Source: JAXGXQ01 sp040772685 | GTDB taxonomy: Bacteria > Bacillota > Clostridia > Saccharofermentanales > UBA5734 | Reading direction: 5' to 3' | DNA: 64,000 nucleotides | NCBI GenBank assembly: GCA_040772685.1 | Contig: JAXGXQ010000004.1 | Span: 62,001 to 126,000, forward strand | Shown: positions 7,756 to 17,121 of the stretch, piece by piece | How positions within the stretch are numbered: the first letter of the stretch is position 1 | Layout of the letters: each line of letters opens with the position of its first letter | Program-made: the position numbers and the translations under genes | The notes under the pieces: generated by a model | The model's input: only the letters and a program-made list of their open reading frames with translations | Database searches by the model: none | What the model was told of the DNA's origin: nothing

Positions 7756-9720
7756 ATGACAGAAAAAACAAACCGATTTGATGCCAGACTTGATTTAGTC
7801 CCTCAGAACCCGGGAGTGTACCTGATGAAGGATACCGCGGGTTCTGTTATTTATGTCGGAAAAGCACTGAATTTGCAGCAAAGGCTGCGCAGCTACTTTA
7901 CGGCTAACCCCCAGGGAAATGCCAAGCTGCTGGCGATGATCAGTCACATTGCCGATTTTTCTTATCTAATTTGCCAAAACGAAGTTGAAGCTCTGATTCT
8001 GGAATGTAATCTGATCAAGGAGTATCAGCCGCATTACAACATTTTACTGCGCGATGACAAAGCCTACCCTTATATCCGCATTACCATGAACGAGCTCTAC
8101 CCGCGTGTGCTGAAGGCATACCGCATCGGCCCGGACCAGAAGGAAGGCGCCCGCTACTACGGACCGTATCTGAATGGCGACCTCTACCGGGCAATTGTAG
8201 CTTTGCGCGAGACTTTTCCGATGAAAACCTGCCGTCGCCAGTTCCCGCGCGATATCGGCAAGGAGCGGCCTTGTCTGAATTATCATATCGGACGTTGTAT
8301 CGGACCATGCCGCGGCGATGTTTCGGCTGAGGATTACCGCAAGGTAATGGCGGACATCTGTCTCTTTCTGGAAGGCAAATATGATGGTATTTTGAATCAG
8401 ATGAGAGAAAAAATGCAAACGGCTGCAGCAGCGCTGCGTTTTGAAGAAGCGGGCGTTTTGCGTGACCGGCTGGCCGCGCTGGAGCGTTTGATGGCGCGTC
8501 AGCAAGTTGTGTCTTCTCGCAAACAGGATAAGGATATTATCGGTATAGCTTCCAACGAAGTTGAGCATGCCATCCTGAAGCTGGAAGTACGTTCCGGCCG
8601 ACTGATCGGTTCTGGCGCCTTCTTTTTCCCGGAGGACGGCTCATCGCCGGCCGATGTTCTGGAAGCTTTTTGCTCGCAACATTATCCGGATGTCGCTTAT
8701 GTTCCGCCCCAGGTTCTACTGCCTCTGGCAATTGAGAACCAGGTTGATGTAGCTGAATTTTTGACGACGCTGCGCGGCACCAAAGTAACATTACGTGTTC
8801 CTCAGCGCGGTGAAGACTACCAGTTGCTAAAAATGGCCGATACCAATGCTAAAGAATCACTGCGCCGCCAGACGTTGGCTGGCCGCGGCGCCCGTGACCT
8901 GGATGAAGCGCTGCGCACCTTAGCTTCAGAGTTGGGTATAACAGGTCGTTTAGCCCGGATCGAAGCCTATGATATTTCGCATCTGCAGGGTGAGGATCAG
9001 GCCGCCGGACTGGTTGTGTTTGAGTCAGGCAAGCCCCGCCGCAATCTTTATCGCCGTTTTAAGGTTGATGAACTTGAAGGTGCGGACGATCCGGCTGCGC
9101 TGGTGCATGTGATAAGACGCCGCCTGGCCCGGCTCGGTGACAACTGGCTGGGAGCCCGGCCGGATTTACTGCTGGTAGATGGCGGCAAAGTTCAGGTAAA
9201 CGCTGTTTCCAACTTATTGACCGAAATGGATATTGATATTCCGGTCGCTGGTCTGGTCAAAGATGAAAAGCACCGAACCCGCGGCCTGGTGCGCCAGGAC
9301 GGCAGCATCATTGAACTGCGCCGGACAAATGCTCCACGTTCGCGTTTCGCCGGTCTTGCACTGCGAGATGAAGCGTCAGCTGAGTATGAAACCAGAAAGT
9401 TGCTGTCAGAAACGGGCGGTGTCGAACCGGAAAACCTGTCGTTACTGCGGCTATTAACAGCAATTCAGGATGAAGCACACCGCTTTGCCGGACAATACAG
9501 GGCTAAACGATCCTTTAAGAGGCAGACCCGTTACCAGTTGGAGAATATTCCCGGAGTCGGGGCTGTGAGGCGTCGCGCCCTGCTTTCTCATTTCGGCTCA
9601 ATCAAGGCTGTCAGCGAGGCCAGTGAGGCTGATTTAGCAGCTGTCCCTCAAATCGGTCCTGCTCTGGCAACAGTTATCTTTAAACATTTTCACCCTGATG
9701 AGAAAGAGAGGACAGATTAA
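7756..9720 (+). CDS. uvrC: Excinuclease ABC subunit C
   Basis: 654 residues, normal for UvrC, the nuclease that cuts DNA on both sides of a lesion held by UvrB. Domains in order: a GIY-YIG nuclease at residues about 13-95 (PGVYLMKD...VIYVGKA), a cysteine cluster near 172-185, a UvrB-binding UVR coiled coil near 215-240, an RNase H-like endonuclease domain (AYDISHLQGE, LLLVDGGKVQV), and tandem helix-hairpin-helix motifs at the C-terminus (IPGVGAVRRRALL, VPQIGPALA). No clear ribosome binding site precedes ATG 7756. It directly abuts the phosphoesterase gene. Confidence 0.97.
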   Translation: MTEKTNRFDARLDLVPQNPGVYLMKDTAGSVIYVGKALNLQQRLRSYFTANPQGNAKLLAMISHIADFSYLICQNEVEALILECNLIKEYQPHYNILLRDDKAYPYIRITMNELYPRVLKAYRIGPDQKEGARYYGPYLNGDLYRAIVALRETFPMKTCRRQFPRDIGKERPCLNYHIGRCIGPCRGDVSAEDYRKVMADICLFLEGKYDGILNQMREKMQTAAAALRFEEAGVLRDRLAALERLMARQQVVSSRKQDKDIIGIASNEVEHAILKLEVRSGRLIGSGAFFFPEDGSSPADVLEAFCSQHYPDVAYVPPQVLLPLAIENQVDVAEFLTTLRGTKVTLRVPQRGEDYQLLKMADTNAKESLRRQTLAGRGARDLDEALRTLASELGITGRLARIEAYDISHLQGEDQAAGLVVFESGKPRRNLYRRFKVDELEGADDPAALVHVIRRRLARLGDNWLGARPDLLLVDGGKVQVNAVSNLLTEMDIDIPVAGLVKDEKHRTRGLVRQDGSIIELRRTNAPRSRFAGLALRDEASAEYETRKLLSETGGVEPENLSLLRLLTAIQDEAHRFAGQYRAKRSFKRQTRYQLENIPGVGAVRRRALLSHFGSIKAVSEASEADLAAVPQIGPALATVIFKHFHPDEKERTD

Positions 9721-10425
9721 ATGGCGTTATTCGCCCTTTCCGATCCGCATCTTGGCATCAGCAGCGAAAAACCGATGGATGTTTTTGGCCCCCGCTGGCA
9801 CAATCACACTGAACGAATGGAACAGAACTGGCGGGCTGTGGTCGGCGCTGATGATACAGTTATTATTGGCGGTGATATTTCCTGGGCAATGCAGCTCACG
9901 GAAGCCCTGCCTGATTTGAGATTTATTGACAGCCTGCCCGGGCAAAAAATTCTGTTGCGCGGTAACCACGATTACTGGTGGACTTCGTTAAGCAAGCTTA
10001 GCCAGCTTACCCGAGACCACCAGTTGGAAACTCTATCTTTTTTACGTAATAACGCCTTTCGTGTTGGCAGCGATCTCGTTTGCGGCACACGCGGCTGGCT
10101 GTTGCCAGAGGATCCCGAATTCACTATGGCTGACCGGAAAATCTTTGATCGGGAAGTCGGGCGCCTGCGTTTGTCGCTGGCAGCTGCGGCACAAATTCGC
10201 GAACCGGGGGACCGTCTGATTGTATGTCTGCATTATCCGCCGCTCAACCGTGTACCTGTTGCTAACGGTCTGCTCGACGTGATCGATGAGAGCAGAGCCG
10301 ACATTTGTGTTTATGGCCATATTCATGGCCTGGCGGCAACATACAGCTTTCAAGGACGGCGCGAAAGCACTGAATATGTGCTTTCTTCGGCAGATTATCT
10401 TGGCTTCAAACCATTGCGGCTCTAA
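9721..10425 (+). CDS. Calcineurin-like metallophosphoesterase
   Basis: 234 residues, a full single-domain metallophosphoesterase. The dinuclear metal motifs appear in order: DPHLG near residue 8, GGDISW near 49, GNHDYWW near 81, LHYPP near 174 and GHIHG near 198. The family cleaves phosphodiesters or phosphoproteins; the substrate is unknown. The ATG follows the uvrC stop with no gap, and the ribosome binding site (GAGAGG) lies in the uvrC tail, so the two are co-translated. The cluster of tryptophans after the GNHD motif is typical of an uncharacterised Firmicutes subgroup. Confidence 0.88.
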   Translation: MALFALSDPHLGISSEKPMDVFGPRWHNHTERMEQNWRAVVGADDTVIIGGDISWAMQLTEALPDLRFIDSLPGQKILLRGNHDYWWTSLSKLSQLTRDHQLETLSFLRNNAFRVGSDLVCGTRGWLLPEDPEFTMADRKIFDREVGRLRLSLAAAAQIREPGDRLIVCLHYPPLNRVPVANGLLDVIDESRADICVYGHIHGLAATYSFQGRRESTEYVLSSADYLGFKPLRL

Positions 10426-10433
10426 GTTAAACC

Positions 10434-10463
10434 GTCATTCGGCCAGTTGCGCGGCTGAATGAC
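10434..10463 (+). repeat. Inverted repeat overlapping the yicC promoter
   Basis: An 11-bp stem (10434-10444 with 10453-10463, one G-U pair) around an 8-base loop. The loop and right arm contain the -35 box and part of the spacer. It has no U-tract, so it is either a factor-independent stop for the upstream phosphoesterase without a tail or an operator. Confidence 0.45.
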
Positions 10464-10475
10464 TTAAGCTATAAT
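10447..10475 (+). promoter_or_regulatory. Promoter of the yicC-remA-gmk-rpoZ-glyS unit
   Basis: TTGCGC 10447-10452, 17 bases, perfect TATAAT 10470-10475, about 80 bases before yicC. Confidence 0.55.
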
Positions 10476-10556
10476 CATATGACCGCGGGCGATCACTTGC
10501 TTGCGTTGCGTGTCTGGCAGCGAAAAATGAAGCCAGCCAACGGAAAGGACAAAATA

Positions 10557-11444
10557 ATGCCCAATAGCATGACCGGGTATGGCCGCGGTGAATTCTCTGC
10601 CGATGATCGTCGGGTGACGGTCGAAATCAAATCAGTCAACAACCGTTATTGTGACATTCAAATCCGTCTGCCGCGGGTTTTAAACGCGCTGGAAAGCCGG
10701 ATCCGCGACGCAGTGGCCCTGCGTATTGCACGCGGCAAAGTTGACGTCAGCATATCCTACACAGACAACAGACCTGATGCTTATCAGGTAACAACTGACC
10801 TCGGCCTGGCCAGGGCGTATGCCAAGGCGCTGATTGAAATCGCTGACGCTGTAGGGGCTCCCGAATCTCCAAGCGCGGCCGCCATTTCCCGTTATTCTGA
10901 CGTATTACGGGTTGAAACTGCACAGGTTGATCCGGAAGAGTTTTGGCAGCTGCTGGAGCAAGCTCTGAATCAGGCGCTTGATAGCATGATGGTGATGCGG
11001 GCCGGCGAAGGCGAACGTCTACAGGCCGATATGCTCAGCCGGCTTGACCTGCTCGAGACGGAACGGGCGGCCATTGCCGAACGTGCTCCGGAAGTGCCGG
11101 GAATTTATCGCGAACGCTTAAGCGCAAGACTAAGCGAATTGCTGGATGAACGTAGTGCCGCTTTAGTTGATGAACAACGTCTGGCCCTGGAAGTCGCATT
11201 GTTTGCTGATAAGGCTGCAATAGACGAGGAACTGGTAAGGCTGGCAAGCCATCTAGACTCTTTTCGTTCTATACTTGGCTCTGAAGGCCCAATCGGCAAA
11301 AAGCTGGATTTTCTGATTCAGGAAATAAACCGCGAAATTAATACGATTGGTTCTAAAGCAAATGATCTGCAGCTGACCGACAGGGTTGTTTATTTTAAGA
11401 GTGAACTGGAAAAAATCCGCGAACAGGTACAAAACCTGGAATAA
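10557..11444 (+). CDS. yicC: YicC/YloC family endoribonuclease
   Basis: 295 residues, the usual YicC length. The N-terminus PNSMTGYGRGEF and the C-terminal FLIQEINREINTIGSKAND signature are highly specific to this family, whose E. coli member was shown to act as an endoribonuclease. ATG 10557 has AAAGGA 7 bases upstream; an in-frame ATG at 10479 would add 26 residues that do not fit the family. It is followed by remA, gmk and rpoZ, the common Firmicutes order yloC-remA-gmk-rpoZ. Confidence 0.93.
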   Translation: MPNSMTGYGRGEFSADDRRVTVEIKSVNNRYCDIQIRLPRVLNALESRIRDAVALRIARGKVDVSISYTDNRPDAYQVTTDLGLARAYAKALIEIADAVGAPESPSAAAISRYSDVLRVETAQVDPEEFWQLLEQALNQALDSMMVMRAGEGERLQADMLSRLDLLETERAAIAERAPEVPGIYRERLSARLSELLDERSAALVDEQRLALEVALFADKAAIDEELVRLASHLDSFRSILGSEGPIGKKLDFLIQEINREINTIGSKANDLQLTDRVVYFKSELEKIREQVQNLE

Positions 11445-11479
11445 TCCAGTAAATACAGGCGAAAGGAGAACGGCAATAT

Positions 11480-11731
11480 ATGGCAAATTTTCTACGTATC
11501 GGTTATGGTAATCTGGTTGCGGCACCGCGTGTTATCGCGATCGTTAATCCTGATTCTGCGCCCGCCCGCCGTCTGGTGGCTGACGCCCGTGACCGTGCGA
11601 CGCTGATCGATGCTACCTCGGGCAGAAAAACCCGGGCCGTTCTGATTATGGACAGTGACCATCTGGTTTTGTCCGCCCTGGAGGTTAATGATTTGGAAAA
11701 ATCTTTGCGGGAGGAAACAAATGACGCCTGA
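11480..11731 (+). CDS. remA: RemA/YlzA family DNA-binding regulator (DUF370)
   Basis: 83 residues, complete. In Bacillus subtilis RemA is a DNA-binding activator of biofilm matrix genes; in most Clostridia its targets are unknown. The family pattern is clear: an N-terminal NIGYGN-like segment (RIGYGNLVAAPRVIAIVNPDSAP), then DATSGRKTRAVLIMD. AAGGAG lies upstream. Its last 11 bases overlap the gmk start, indicating translational coupling. Confidence 0.92.
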   Translation: MANFLRIGYGNLVAAPRVIAIVNPDSAPARRLVADARDRATLIDATSGRKTRAVLIMDSDHLVLSALEVNDLEKSLREETNDA

Positions 11732-12353
11732 GGCCTTACCAAGAAAGGCCGGCAGAGGCCTTATAATCTGCGTTTCCGGCCCTTCTGGTGTCGGTAAGGG
11801 ATCAATAATTGCCCGCATCCGTGAGCTCAATCCGGCGATTGCTCACTCAGTATCGGTTACTACCCGCCAGCCTCGTCCTGACGAAGTTGAGGGTGTATCA
11901 TATTATTTCCGGAAGCCTGAGGAATTTCTCTCGATGCTGGAAAAAGGTGAAATTCTCGAGTATGACAAATACTGCCAAAATTATTACGGCACCCCGCGCA
12001 CCCCACTCGACAATATGGTCAACCAGGGAACCGATGTGATCATGGACATAACGGTTCCAGGGTCATTAGCTGTCATGGCAAATTATCCTGAAGTAATCAC
12101 AATTTTCCTGATGCCGCCTTCGTTCACTGAGTTGCAGCGGCGCTTGTCAAAAAGGGGTACCGACCACCCTGATGTCGTTGCCGCCCGCATGGCCAATGCT
12201 ACTCATGAAATCCGGCAGGCTGAAAAGTTCCAATATGTGGTGGTTAATGACGACATTGATACAACCGCGAAAAGGATACTCTGCATAATTGAAGCTGAAC
12301 GTTGCCGTTATTCATATATGAAAGGCATCGAAGACCAGGTACTTGAACTATAA
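11721..12353 (+). CDS. gmk: Guanylate kinase
   Basis: 210 residues. It converts GMP and ATP to GDP and ADP in the cytosol. The P-loop GPSGVGKGSI lies near residue 20, followed by the GMP-binding SVSVTTRQPRPDEVEGVSYYF segment and the lid region near KRGTDHPDVVAARM. ATG 11721 overlaps the end of remA and has GGAGG upstream. rpoZ follows after 15 bases, the standard gmk-rpoZ pair. Confidence 0.96.
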   Translation: MTPEALPRKAGRGLIICVSGPSGVGKGSIIARIRELNPAIAHSVSVTTRQPRPDEVEGVSYYFRKPEEFLSMLEKGEILEYDKYCQNYYGTPRTPLDNMVNQGTDVIMDITVPGSLAVMANYPEVITIFLMPPSFTELQRRLSKRGTDHPDVVAARMANATHEIRQAEKFQYVVVNDDIDTTAKRILCIIEAERCRYSYMKGIEDQVLEL

Positions 12354-12368
12354 ACTAGGAGGTTATAT

Positions 12369-12857
12369 ATGCTCGTTGAACCCAAAATGGAAGATCTGCT
12401 GCCTAAGGCTGAGAACCGTTATACGCTGGCAATTCTGGTTGCTAAACGCACCCGCCAATTGGTGGACGGCGCCAGGCCGTTAATCGATTCCGACAGCCCC
12501 AACCTGGTTACTTTGGCTTGTGAAGAACTGGCTGAAGACAGAGTGAAAGGCATAAAGGGAATCCACAATGTATACATTCCGCTACGGCCCGAAATTGAAG
12601 CCGCTCGTTTGGCTGCCCGTGCGGCAGCAGAACAGGCCAGCCTGGCTGAAGCCATTCGTGAATCAGTTGAAACAGCAGCCGGCGAGACACGCCCGACTAT
12701 TGCCAGTCCCGATGCCAACTTGTTTGTAACCGAGATCAACGAAAATCTCGCCAAAACCGCTGAAACAGCAAACACTGAAGCTGATCAGGAGCAGTCTGCT
12801 GAAACCGCTGAACCTGCAGAGGAAACAAAAACAGAGGAAAGCGGGGAAGAAGTCTGA
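12369..12857 (+). CDS. rpoZ: RNA polymerase omega subunit with a long acidic C-terminal tail
   Basis: 162 residues, about twice the usual 65-90. The first 75 residues match omega, which helps beta-prime fold: NRYTLAILVAKRTRQL is the conserved core, followed by NLVTLACEELAEDRV. The remaining 85 residues are a low-complexity Ala/Glu/Thr-rich tail ending in a run of acidic residues, probably disordered. TAGGAGG precedes the ATG. The stop codon overlaps the glycyl-tRNA synthetase ATG by one base. Confidence 0.92.
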   Translation: MLVEPKMEDLLPKAENRYTLAILVAKRTRQLVDGARPLIDSDSPNLVTLACEELAEDRVKGIKGIHNVYIPLRPEIEAARLAARAAAEQASLAEAIRESVETAAGETRPTIASPDANLFVTEINENLAKTAETANTEADQEQSAETAEPAEETKTEESGEEV

Positions 12858-14245
12858 TGACAGTCGAAAAAACCATGGAAAAGATTGTCGCTCTGGCTCA
12901 TAACCGCGGCTTTATTTTCCAAGGCTCCGAAATATATGGCGGTCTCGCCAATACCTGGGACTACGGACCGCTTGGTGTCTTGCTGAAAAACAATGTAAAA
13001 AATGCCTGGTGGCAGAAATTTGTCCAGGAAAGCCCTTACAACGTAGGTATGGACAGTGCGATCTTGATGAACCCCCAGGTTTGGGTTGCCTCCGGTCATG
13101 TCGGCGGTTTCTCCGATCCGCTGATTGACTGCAAGAGCTGTAAATCCCGTCACCGCGCTGACAAACTGATTGAAGACTACAACAGCGAACACGAAATTGA
13201 GACGCGCGTTGACGGCTGGAGCAATGATCAGCTGATGGCTTACATTCGGGAAAACAATATCGCCTGCCCTGCTTGCGGTAAAAAAGATTTCACAGACGTC
13301 CGCAAATTCAATCTGATGTTCAAAACCTTTCAGGGCGTCACTGAAGATAACAAATCAGAAATCTACCTGCGGCCGGAAACCGCGCAAGGTATTTTTGTCA
13401 ACTTCAAGAATGTCCAACGCAGCGCCCGCCGCAAGATTCCCTTTGGAATCGCCCAGATCGGCAAATCTTTCCGTAACGAAATTACTCCCGGCAACTTTAC
13501 TTTCCGGACTCGTGAATTCGAACAAATGGAACTCGAATTCTTCTGTGAACCCGGTACAGATCTGGAATGGTTTGAATACTGGCGTTCCTTCTGTCATAAG
13601 TGGCTGCTTGATCTCGGCTTGAAGGATGATGAATTGCGTCTGCGTGATCATACGGCGGAGGAGCTTTCATTCTATTCCAAGGCCACAACTGACTTTGAGT
13701 TTCTTTTCCCGTTCGGCTGGGGAGAGCTTTGGGGCATTGCTGACCGCACCGATTACGATCTCAAACAGCATATGGAACACGCCAAAGAGGACATGTCCTA
13801 TTTCGACCCTGCAACTAACTCGAAATATATCCCATACGTGGTCGAGCCCTCCCTTGGCGCTGACCGGGTGACTCTGGCCTTCCTGTGCAGTGCTTATGAT
13901 GAAGAAGAAATTGCACCGGGCGATGTCCGCACGGTTTTGCGCTTTTCGCCTGCTCTGGCACCGGTCAAAATCGCAATCCTGCCTCTCTCGGCCAAACTTA
14001 GTGAAGCGGCTGAGCCGATATACCGTGAACTTTCCAAATCCTGGTCGTGTGAATTTGACGATCGCCAGTCGATTGGCAAACGCTACCGCCGTCAAGATGA
14101 AATCGGCACACCATATTGTGTCACTTACGATTTTCAGTCAGCTGAAGACAAATGCGTCACAATCCGCGAACGCGACTCGATGTCGCAGGTGCGTGTACCG
14201 ATCGCTGAACTTGGTGACTGGTTCTGCGGCCGTTTCAGCTTTTAG
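12857..14245 (+). CDS. glyS: Glycine--tRNA ligase, homodimeric class II type
   Basis: 462 residues, the single-chain (alpha2) type found in archaea, eukaryotes and many Gram-positives, not the bacterial GlyQ/GlyS heterotetramer. The N-terminus RGFIFQGSEIYGG and the ANTWDYGPLG segment are diagnostic. Class II motif 2 is at FRNEITPGNFTFRTREFEQMELEFF, and motif 3 is in VEPSLGADRVTLAF. Two CxxC pairs (CKSC near residue 94 and CPAC near 138) form the family's zinc-binding insert. A C-terminal anticodon-binding domain follows. The start overlaps the rpoZ stop. I see no T-box leader. Confidence 0.96.
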   Translation: MTVEKTMEKIVALAHNRGFIFQGSEIYGGLANTWDYGPLGVLLKNNVKNAWWQKFVQESPYNVGMDSAILMNPQVWVASGHVGGFSDPLIDCKSCKSRHRADKLIEDYNSEHEIETRVDGWSNDQLMAYIRENNIACPACGKKDFTDVRKFNLMFKTFQGVTEDNKSEIYLRPETAQGIFVNFKNVQRSARRKIPFGIAQIGKSFRNEITPGNFTFRTREFEQMELEFFCEPGTDLEWFEYWRSFCHKWLLDLGLKDDELRLRDHTAEELSFYSKATTDFEFLFPFGWGELWGIADRTDYDLKQHMEHAKEDMSYFDPATNSKYIPYVVEPSLGADRVTLAFLCSAYDEEEIAPGDVRTVLRFSPALAPVKIAILPLSAKLSEAAEPIYRELSKSWSCEFDDRQSIGKRYRRQDEIGTPYCVTYDFQSAEDKCVTIRERDSMSQVRVPIAELGDWFCGRFSF

Positions 14246-14326
14246 ACTCAAAACATCATTGCACTGACAAAATAAACAGCGCATGAAAATAGCATATGCC
14301 TACATGGATTCTAAGGAGGACCAAGA

Positions 14327-16969
14327 ATGACCAAGTACGTGTACATGTTCACTGAGGGTAACGCGGGGATGAAGAACCTGCTCGGCGGTAAAGGTGCCAA
14401 CCTTGCCGAGATGACAGGGCTGGGCCTGCCCGTACCGCGGGGCTTCACAATCACAACCGAAGCCTGCAGCCGTTATTATGAAGACAACGAAACAATCGCA
14501 CCTGAAATCGAACAGGAAATTTTCGCTACTCTGGCAAAAGCTGAAAAAATCGTCGGCAAAACTTTCGGTGATCCCAAAGACCCCTTCCTGGTTTCAGTAC
14601 GTTCCGGTGCCCGGGCTTCAATGCCGGGCATGATGGATACCATCCTTAATCTTGGCCTTAATGATGAAGTCGTTGAGGGACTGGCTGCTCTTACCGAAAA
14701 CCCGCGCTTTGCCTATGACAGCTACCGCCGCTTCATTTCCATGTTCGCTGATGTTGTCATGGAAATCCCTAAATCACTTTTTGAAGCCGAACTGGAAAAG
14801 GTCAAACATGCCAACAACATTGTGCTTGACACCGATCTAACAGCGGAAAACATGAGAGAAGTTGCAGAACGCTACAAAGCAGTTTATGAGGCAAATAAAG
14901 GCGAAACTTTCCCGCAGGATCCCAAAATTCAGTTGATTGAATCTGTCAAAGCAGTGTTCCGTTCCTGGAATAATGAGCGCGCTATCATTTACCGCCGCAT
15001 GAACGACATTCCCGGCAGCTGGGGAACCGCTGTTAACATTCAGGAAATGGTCTACGGCAATATGGGCGATACCTCCGGCACTGGTGTTGCTTTTACCCGC
15101 AACCCTGCCACCGGCGAACGCAAACTGTATGGTGAATTTTTGATGAACGCCCAGGGCGAAGACGTTGTCGCTGGTATTCGTACCCCCGAGACTATCGACC
15201 ATCTGCGCGACATCATGCCTGAAATCTATCAGGAGTTTGCTGACATAGCTGAAAAGCTTGAGCGTCATTACAAGGATATGCAGGATATGGAGTTTACAAT
15301 CGAGCGCGGTAAGCTCTTTATGCTCCAGACCCGCAGCGGCAAGCGCACAGCAGCTGCTGCTCTTAAGGTGGCTGTCGATCTGGTCGAAGAAGGAATGATC
15401 TCCAAGCGTGAAGCTTTAATGAAAATTGACCCCAAACAGCTTGATGCCCTGCTGCATCCGACATTTGAACCCGGTGCCTTAAAAGCGGCAACGCGTATAG
15501 CCAAAGGTCTGCCGGCTTCACCAGGAGCCGCTTATGGTCAGGTTTATTTCAACGCTGAAGACGCTACAACTGCAGAAGCCAGAGGCGAAAAGGTAATTCT
15601 GGTTCGTCTGGAAACCTCGCCTGAGGATATTCAGGGCATGAACGCAGCCGAAGGTATTCTCACCGGCCGCGGCGGCATGACCTCCCACGCCGCTGTTGTT
15701 GCGCGTGGCATGGGCAAATGCTGCATTTCCGGCTGCTCAGAAATTAAAATCAATGAAGCAGGTAAATTCTTTACAACCCAGGCTGGCGAGCGGTTCAATG
15801 AAGGAGATTTTATCTCTCTGGACGGAACCAGCGGTATTGTCTACAAAGGGCAGATCGCTACCGTCGAAGCTACACTTTCCGGTGACTTTGCCACCATCAT
15901 GAGCTGGGCCGACGAGGTTCGTTCACTCAAAATCCGCACGAATGCCGATACTGTCCGGGACGCTGCAAAAGCAATCGAACTCGGCGCCGAAGGCATTGGC
16001 CTTTGTCGTACGGAGCACATGTTCTTTGAGGCTGACCGTATCTTCGCCTTCCGTAAGATGATTATCGCTGAGGACGAAAAATCACGTCGTGCCGCTTTGG
16101 CGGAACTTCTTCCCATTCAGAAGAACGACTTTATTGAAATTTTCAAAGCAATGCGGGGTTATCCTGTGACGATCCGTCTGCTCGATCCGCCGCTGCATGA
16201 ATTCCTGCCCAACACCAAGGAAGAAACTGAAGAATTAGCGAAGGCACTGGGTAAAGATCCAGATGAACTGACCAACTTCATTAAGAGCCTCCACGAAACC
16301 AACCCGATGCTGGGCCATCGCGGTTGCCGTCTGGCGGTCTCTTACCCGGAAATCGCTGAAATGCAAACCCGCGCCATTATGGAAGCGGCAGTTGAATTGG
16401 CCAGGGAAGATTTGAAAGTTATCCCTGAAATCATGATACCGCTGGTTTGCGAAGTAAAAGAACTCAAGTTCGTTAAAGAAATCATTGTTAGAACTGCGGA
16501 AAAAGTTCTGGCAGAAAGTAAACTGACGATCCCGTATCAAGTGGGCACAATGATCGAGATTCCCCGCGCCTGTCTGACAGCTGAAGCTATTGCCCGTGAA
16601 GCTGATTTCTTCAGCTTTGGTACTAACGACCTGACTCAGATGACCTTCGGCCTCTCGCGTGATGACGCCGGCCAGATTTTGGAAACATACTACAAAGCCA
16701 ATATCTTCGAAGCGGATCCAACAGCTAAACTCGACCTCGAAGGCGTTGGCCGTCTGATGAAGATGGGCAGCGAAGATGGCCGCCGCGGCCGTCCGGATCT
16801 CAAACTGGGTATCTGCGGTGAGCATGGCGGCGACCCTGCCTCTATCACCTTCTGCCACAGCCTTGGCTTCAACTACGTTTCCTGTTCACCCTTCCGCGTG
16901 CCGATCGCCCGTTTGGCCGCTGCACAGGCAGTCGTCTCCGATCAGGCCCAGGTAGCCGCTCAGGCTTAA
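14327..16969 (+). CDS. ppdK: Pyruvate, phosphate dikinase
   Basis: 880 residues, the standard length. It interconverts pyruvate + ATP + Pi and PEP + AMP + PPi and in anaerobes often replaces pyruvate kinase to save pyrophosphate energy. The N-terminal ATP-grasp domain begins with NLLGGKGANLAEM. The phospho-carrying histidine is His454 in GRGGMTSHAAVVARG. The C-terminal PEP/pyruvate barrel includes GTNDLTQMTFGLSRDD and GICGEHGGDP. TAAGGAGG lies upstream, and an 81-base gap separates it from glyS, so it may have its own promoter. A strong terminator follows at 17064. Confidence 0.98.
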   Translation: MTKYVYMFTEGNAGMKNLLGGKGANLAEMTGLGLPVPRGFTITTEACSRYYEDNETIAPEIEQEIFATLAKAEKIVGKTFGDPKDPFLVSVRSGARASMPGMMDTILNLGLNDEVVEGLAALTENPRFAYDSYRRFISMFADVVMEIPKSLFEAELEKVKHANNIVLDTDLTAENMREVAERYKAVYEANKGETFPQDPKIQLIESVKAVFRSWNNERAIIYRRMNDIPGSWGTAVNIQEMVYGNMGDTSGTGVAFTRNPATGERKLYGEFLMNAQGEDVVAGIRTPETIDHLRDIMPEIYQEFADIAEKLERHYKDMQDMEFTIERGKLFMLQTRSGKRTAAAALKVAVDLVEEGMISKREALMKIDPKQLDALLHPTFEPGALKAATRIAKGLPASPGAAYGQVYFNAEDATTAEARGEKVILVRLETSPEDIQGMNAAEGILTGRGGMTSHAAVVARGMGKCCISGCSEIKINEAGKFFTTQAGERFNEGDFISLDGTSGIVYKGQIATVEATLSGDFATIMSWADEVRSLKIRTNADTVRDAAKAIELGAEGIGLCRTEHMFFEADRIFAFRKMIIAEDEKSRRAALAELLPIQKNDFIEIFKAMRGYPVTIRLLDPPLHEFLPNTKEETEELAKALGKDPDELTNFIKSLHETNPMLGHRGCRLAVSYPEIAEMQTRAIMEAAVELAREDLKVIPEIMIPLVCEVKELKFVKEIIVRTAEKVLAESKLTIPYQVGTMIEIPRACLTAEAIAREADFFSFGTNDLTQMTFGLSRDDAGQILETYYKANIFEADPTAKLDLEGVGRLMKMGSEDGRRGRPDLKLGICGEHGGDPASITFCHSLGFNYVSCSPFRVPIARLAAAQAVVSDQAQVAAQA

Positions 16970-17063
16970 TCGCCAGACAAATTGCCGAATCTCTGTATGA
17001 CAAAAAAGCCTGAAAAAGGGTAAACATCAGACAGTAAAAAGCATCAGCCAATAACAACATACA

Positions 17064-17097
17064 AAAGCCCGGAGCCGCAAAACTCCGGGCTTTTTTT
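17064..17097 (+). terminator. Bidirectional terminator between ppdK and the araC-type gene
   Basis: AAAGCCCGGAG 17064-17074, 8-base loop, CTCCGGGC 17083-17090, then seven T. The complementary strand also ends in four T, so it can serve both the plus-strand ppdK and the convergent minus-strand regulator gene. Confidence 0.9.
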
Positions 17098-17121
17098 CAC
17101 GGGTGCGATTCATTTTTCGAT

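Noticed and set aside
14246..14326. T-box or promoter for ppdK
   Set aside because: The 81-base gap holds TTGCAC and AT-rich sequence but no well-spaced -10 box; not reported as a promoter.
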